A DNA stretch of 64,000 nucleotides. Source: G965233625 sp965233625 (GTDB taxonomy: Bacteria > Planctomycetota > Planctomycetia > Pirellulales > Pirellulaceae). Position numbers and translations under genes: made by a program. The notes under the pieces are model-generated. The model had not been told where the DNA came from, searched no databases, and saw only the letters and a program-made list of their open reading frames with translations. This document shows positions 63,787 to 64,000 of the stretch, in pieces. How positions within the stretch are numbered: the first letter of the stretch is position 1; each line of letters begins with the position of its first letter. The stretch spans positions 2,728,001 through 2,792,000 of the forward strand of contig OZ247499.1 of NCBI GenBank assembly GCA_965233625.1, read 5' to 3'.

Positions 63787-64000
63787 TTATTGTCCGCGTC
63801 GATTCTTTTGAAGTTCGCGTAACATCTCTTCGCGCACCCCACCATAAACATTTAGTCTTCGCCTTGTTTCCGGGGCGACTGGTGGTGCATGCCCCAGCGC
63901 ACGAAGTCTGCCGTCAATATAGTCGCGGATCTGTTTCATCTGGCGCGCACCTGCGACCGGGTCGAGTTTTTGACGTTTGGGGACGATAACCCGTCCGTCA
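63787..64000 (-). CDS. C-terminal part of a gene entering from the right edge
   Basis: Reading inward from the right edge on the minus strand, a frame of 70 codons stays open and ends at TAA (63787-63789), so the start lies beyond the window. The peptide is rich in Arg and Gln (RVIVPKRQKLDPVAG near its visible start; LRELQKNRRGQ at the end) and has no domain I recognise; codon usage looks coding. It is convergent with the membrane protein gene. The 144 bp between them hold nothing else. Confidence 0.55.
   Translation of the reverse strand, partial: DGRVIVPKRQKLDPVAGARQMKQIRDYIDGRLRALGHAPPVAPETRRRLNVYGGVREEMLRELQKNRRGQ

Noticed and set aside
1..64000. tRNA, rRNA, CRISPR arrays or a replication origin
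   Set aside because: I looked for T-loop-like strings, regular spaced repeats and DnaA-box clusters and found none that hold up by eye.

Overview
The window looks like a chromosomal piece of a GC-rich planctomycete, probably of the Pirellula/Gemmata type. This is inferred from protein families that cluster in that phylum: DUF1549/DUF1553, DUF1501, DUF1559 pseudopilin-like proteins, DUF1570, a TIGR02996 protein, EF-hand proteins, exported CHAT-domain proteins and a type I sulfatase. I found no rRNA, tRNA, CRISPR array or prophage. The hexamer GGCGCC is strikingly frequent.

Layout. 1-7.4 kb: the tail of a DUF1553 protein, secreted proteins of unknown role, an orphan OmpR-type response regulator, and a pair made of a membrane-anchored HTH protein with a long acidic linker plus an OmpA-like lipoprotein. 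7.8-11.9 kb: an MBL-fold hydrolase, then a heparinase II/III-type lyase gene bracketed by a perfect 40-bp direct repeat whose left copy spans the start of the hydrolase gene. 11.9-18.8 kb: a tight six-gene minus-strand operon (DUF1559, small lipoprotein, DUF1559-like, DUF1549/1553, DUF1501, EF-hand) with two 4-bp start/stop overlaps. 19.1-30.5 kb: three minus-strand genes coding for two exported CHAT (caspase-like) proteins and a secreted helical protein of unknown function. The larger CHAT protein, about 2,140 residues, also carries two DUF1559-like modules and TPR-like repeats.

31-35.8 kb: arylsulfatase, HAD-like hydrolase, OprB-type porin and flavodoxin, with two clear intrinsic terminators. 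36.5-44.7 kb: a plus-strand set of a cytoplasmic coiled-coil protein, a cysteine-rich lipoprotein and a 1,659-residue membrane protein that joins a caspase-like domain (Ala in place of the catalytic Cys) to a VWA domain with an intact MIDAS. 44.7-47.6 kb: an accessory island with a complete 1,545-bp IS4-family element (18-bp perfect terminal repeats, 9-bp target duplication), an AT-richer gene of unknown function and two copies of an intergenic repeat, one of them interrupted by the IS.

47.6-64 kb: an Asp-rich protein, a small lipoprotein, glcF, a TIGR02996 protein, a dual-specificity phosphatase coupled to a tiny membrane protein, a tandem PilZ protein, a DUF4126-like membrane protein with zinc ribbons, a 148-bp inverted-repeat element, a flavin monooxygenase, a DUF1559-like protein, DinB and VOC proteins, a GH62-type arabinofuranosidase, an overlapping GSCFA/SGNH-like pair, a membrane protein, and the C-terminal part of a gene entering from the right edge.

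Functionally, the sulfatase, heparinase-like lyase, GH62 enzyme and porin suggest growth on sulfated or plant/algal polysaccharides. The two exported CHAT proteins and the pseudocaspase-VWA protein are the least explained and most interesting content.
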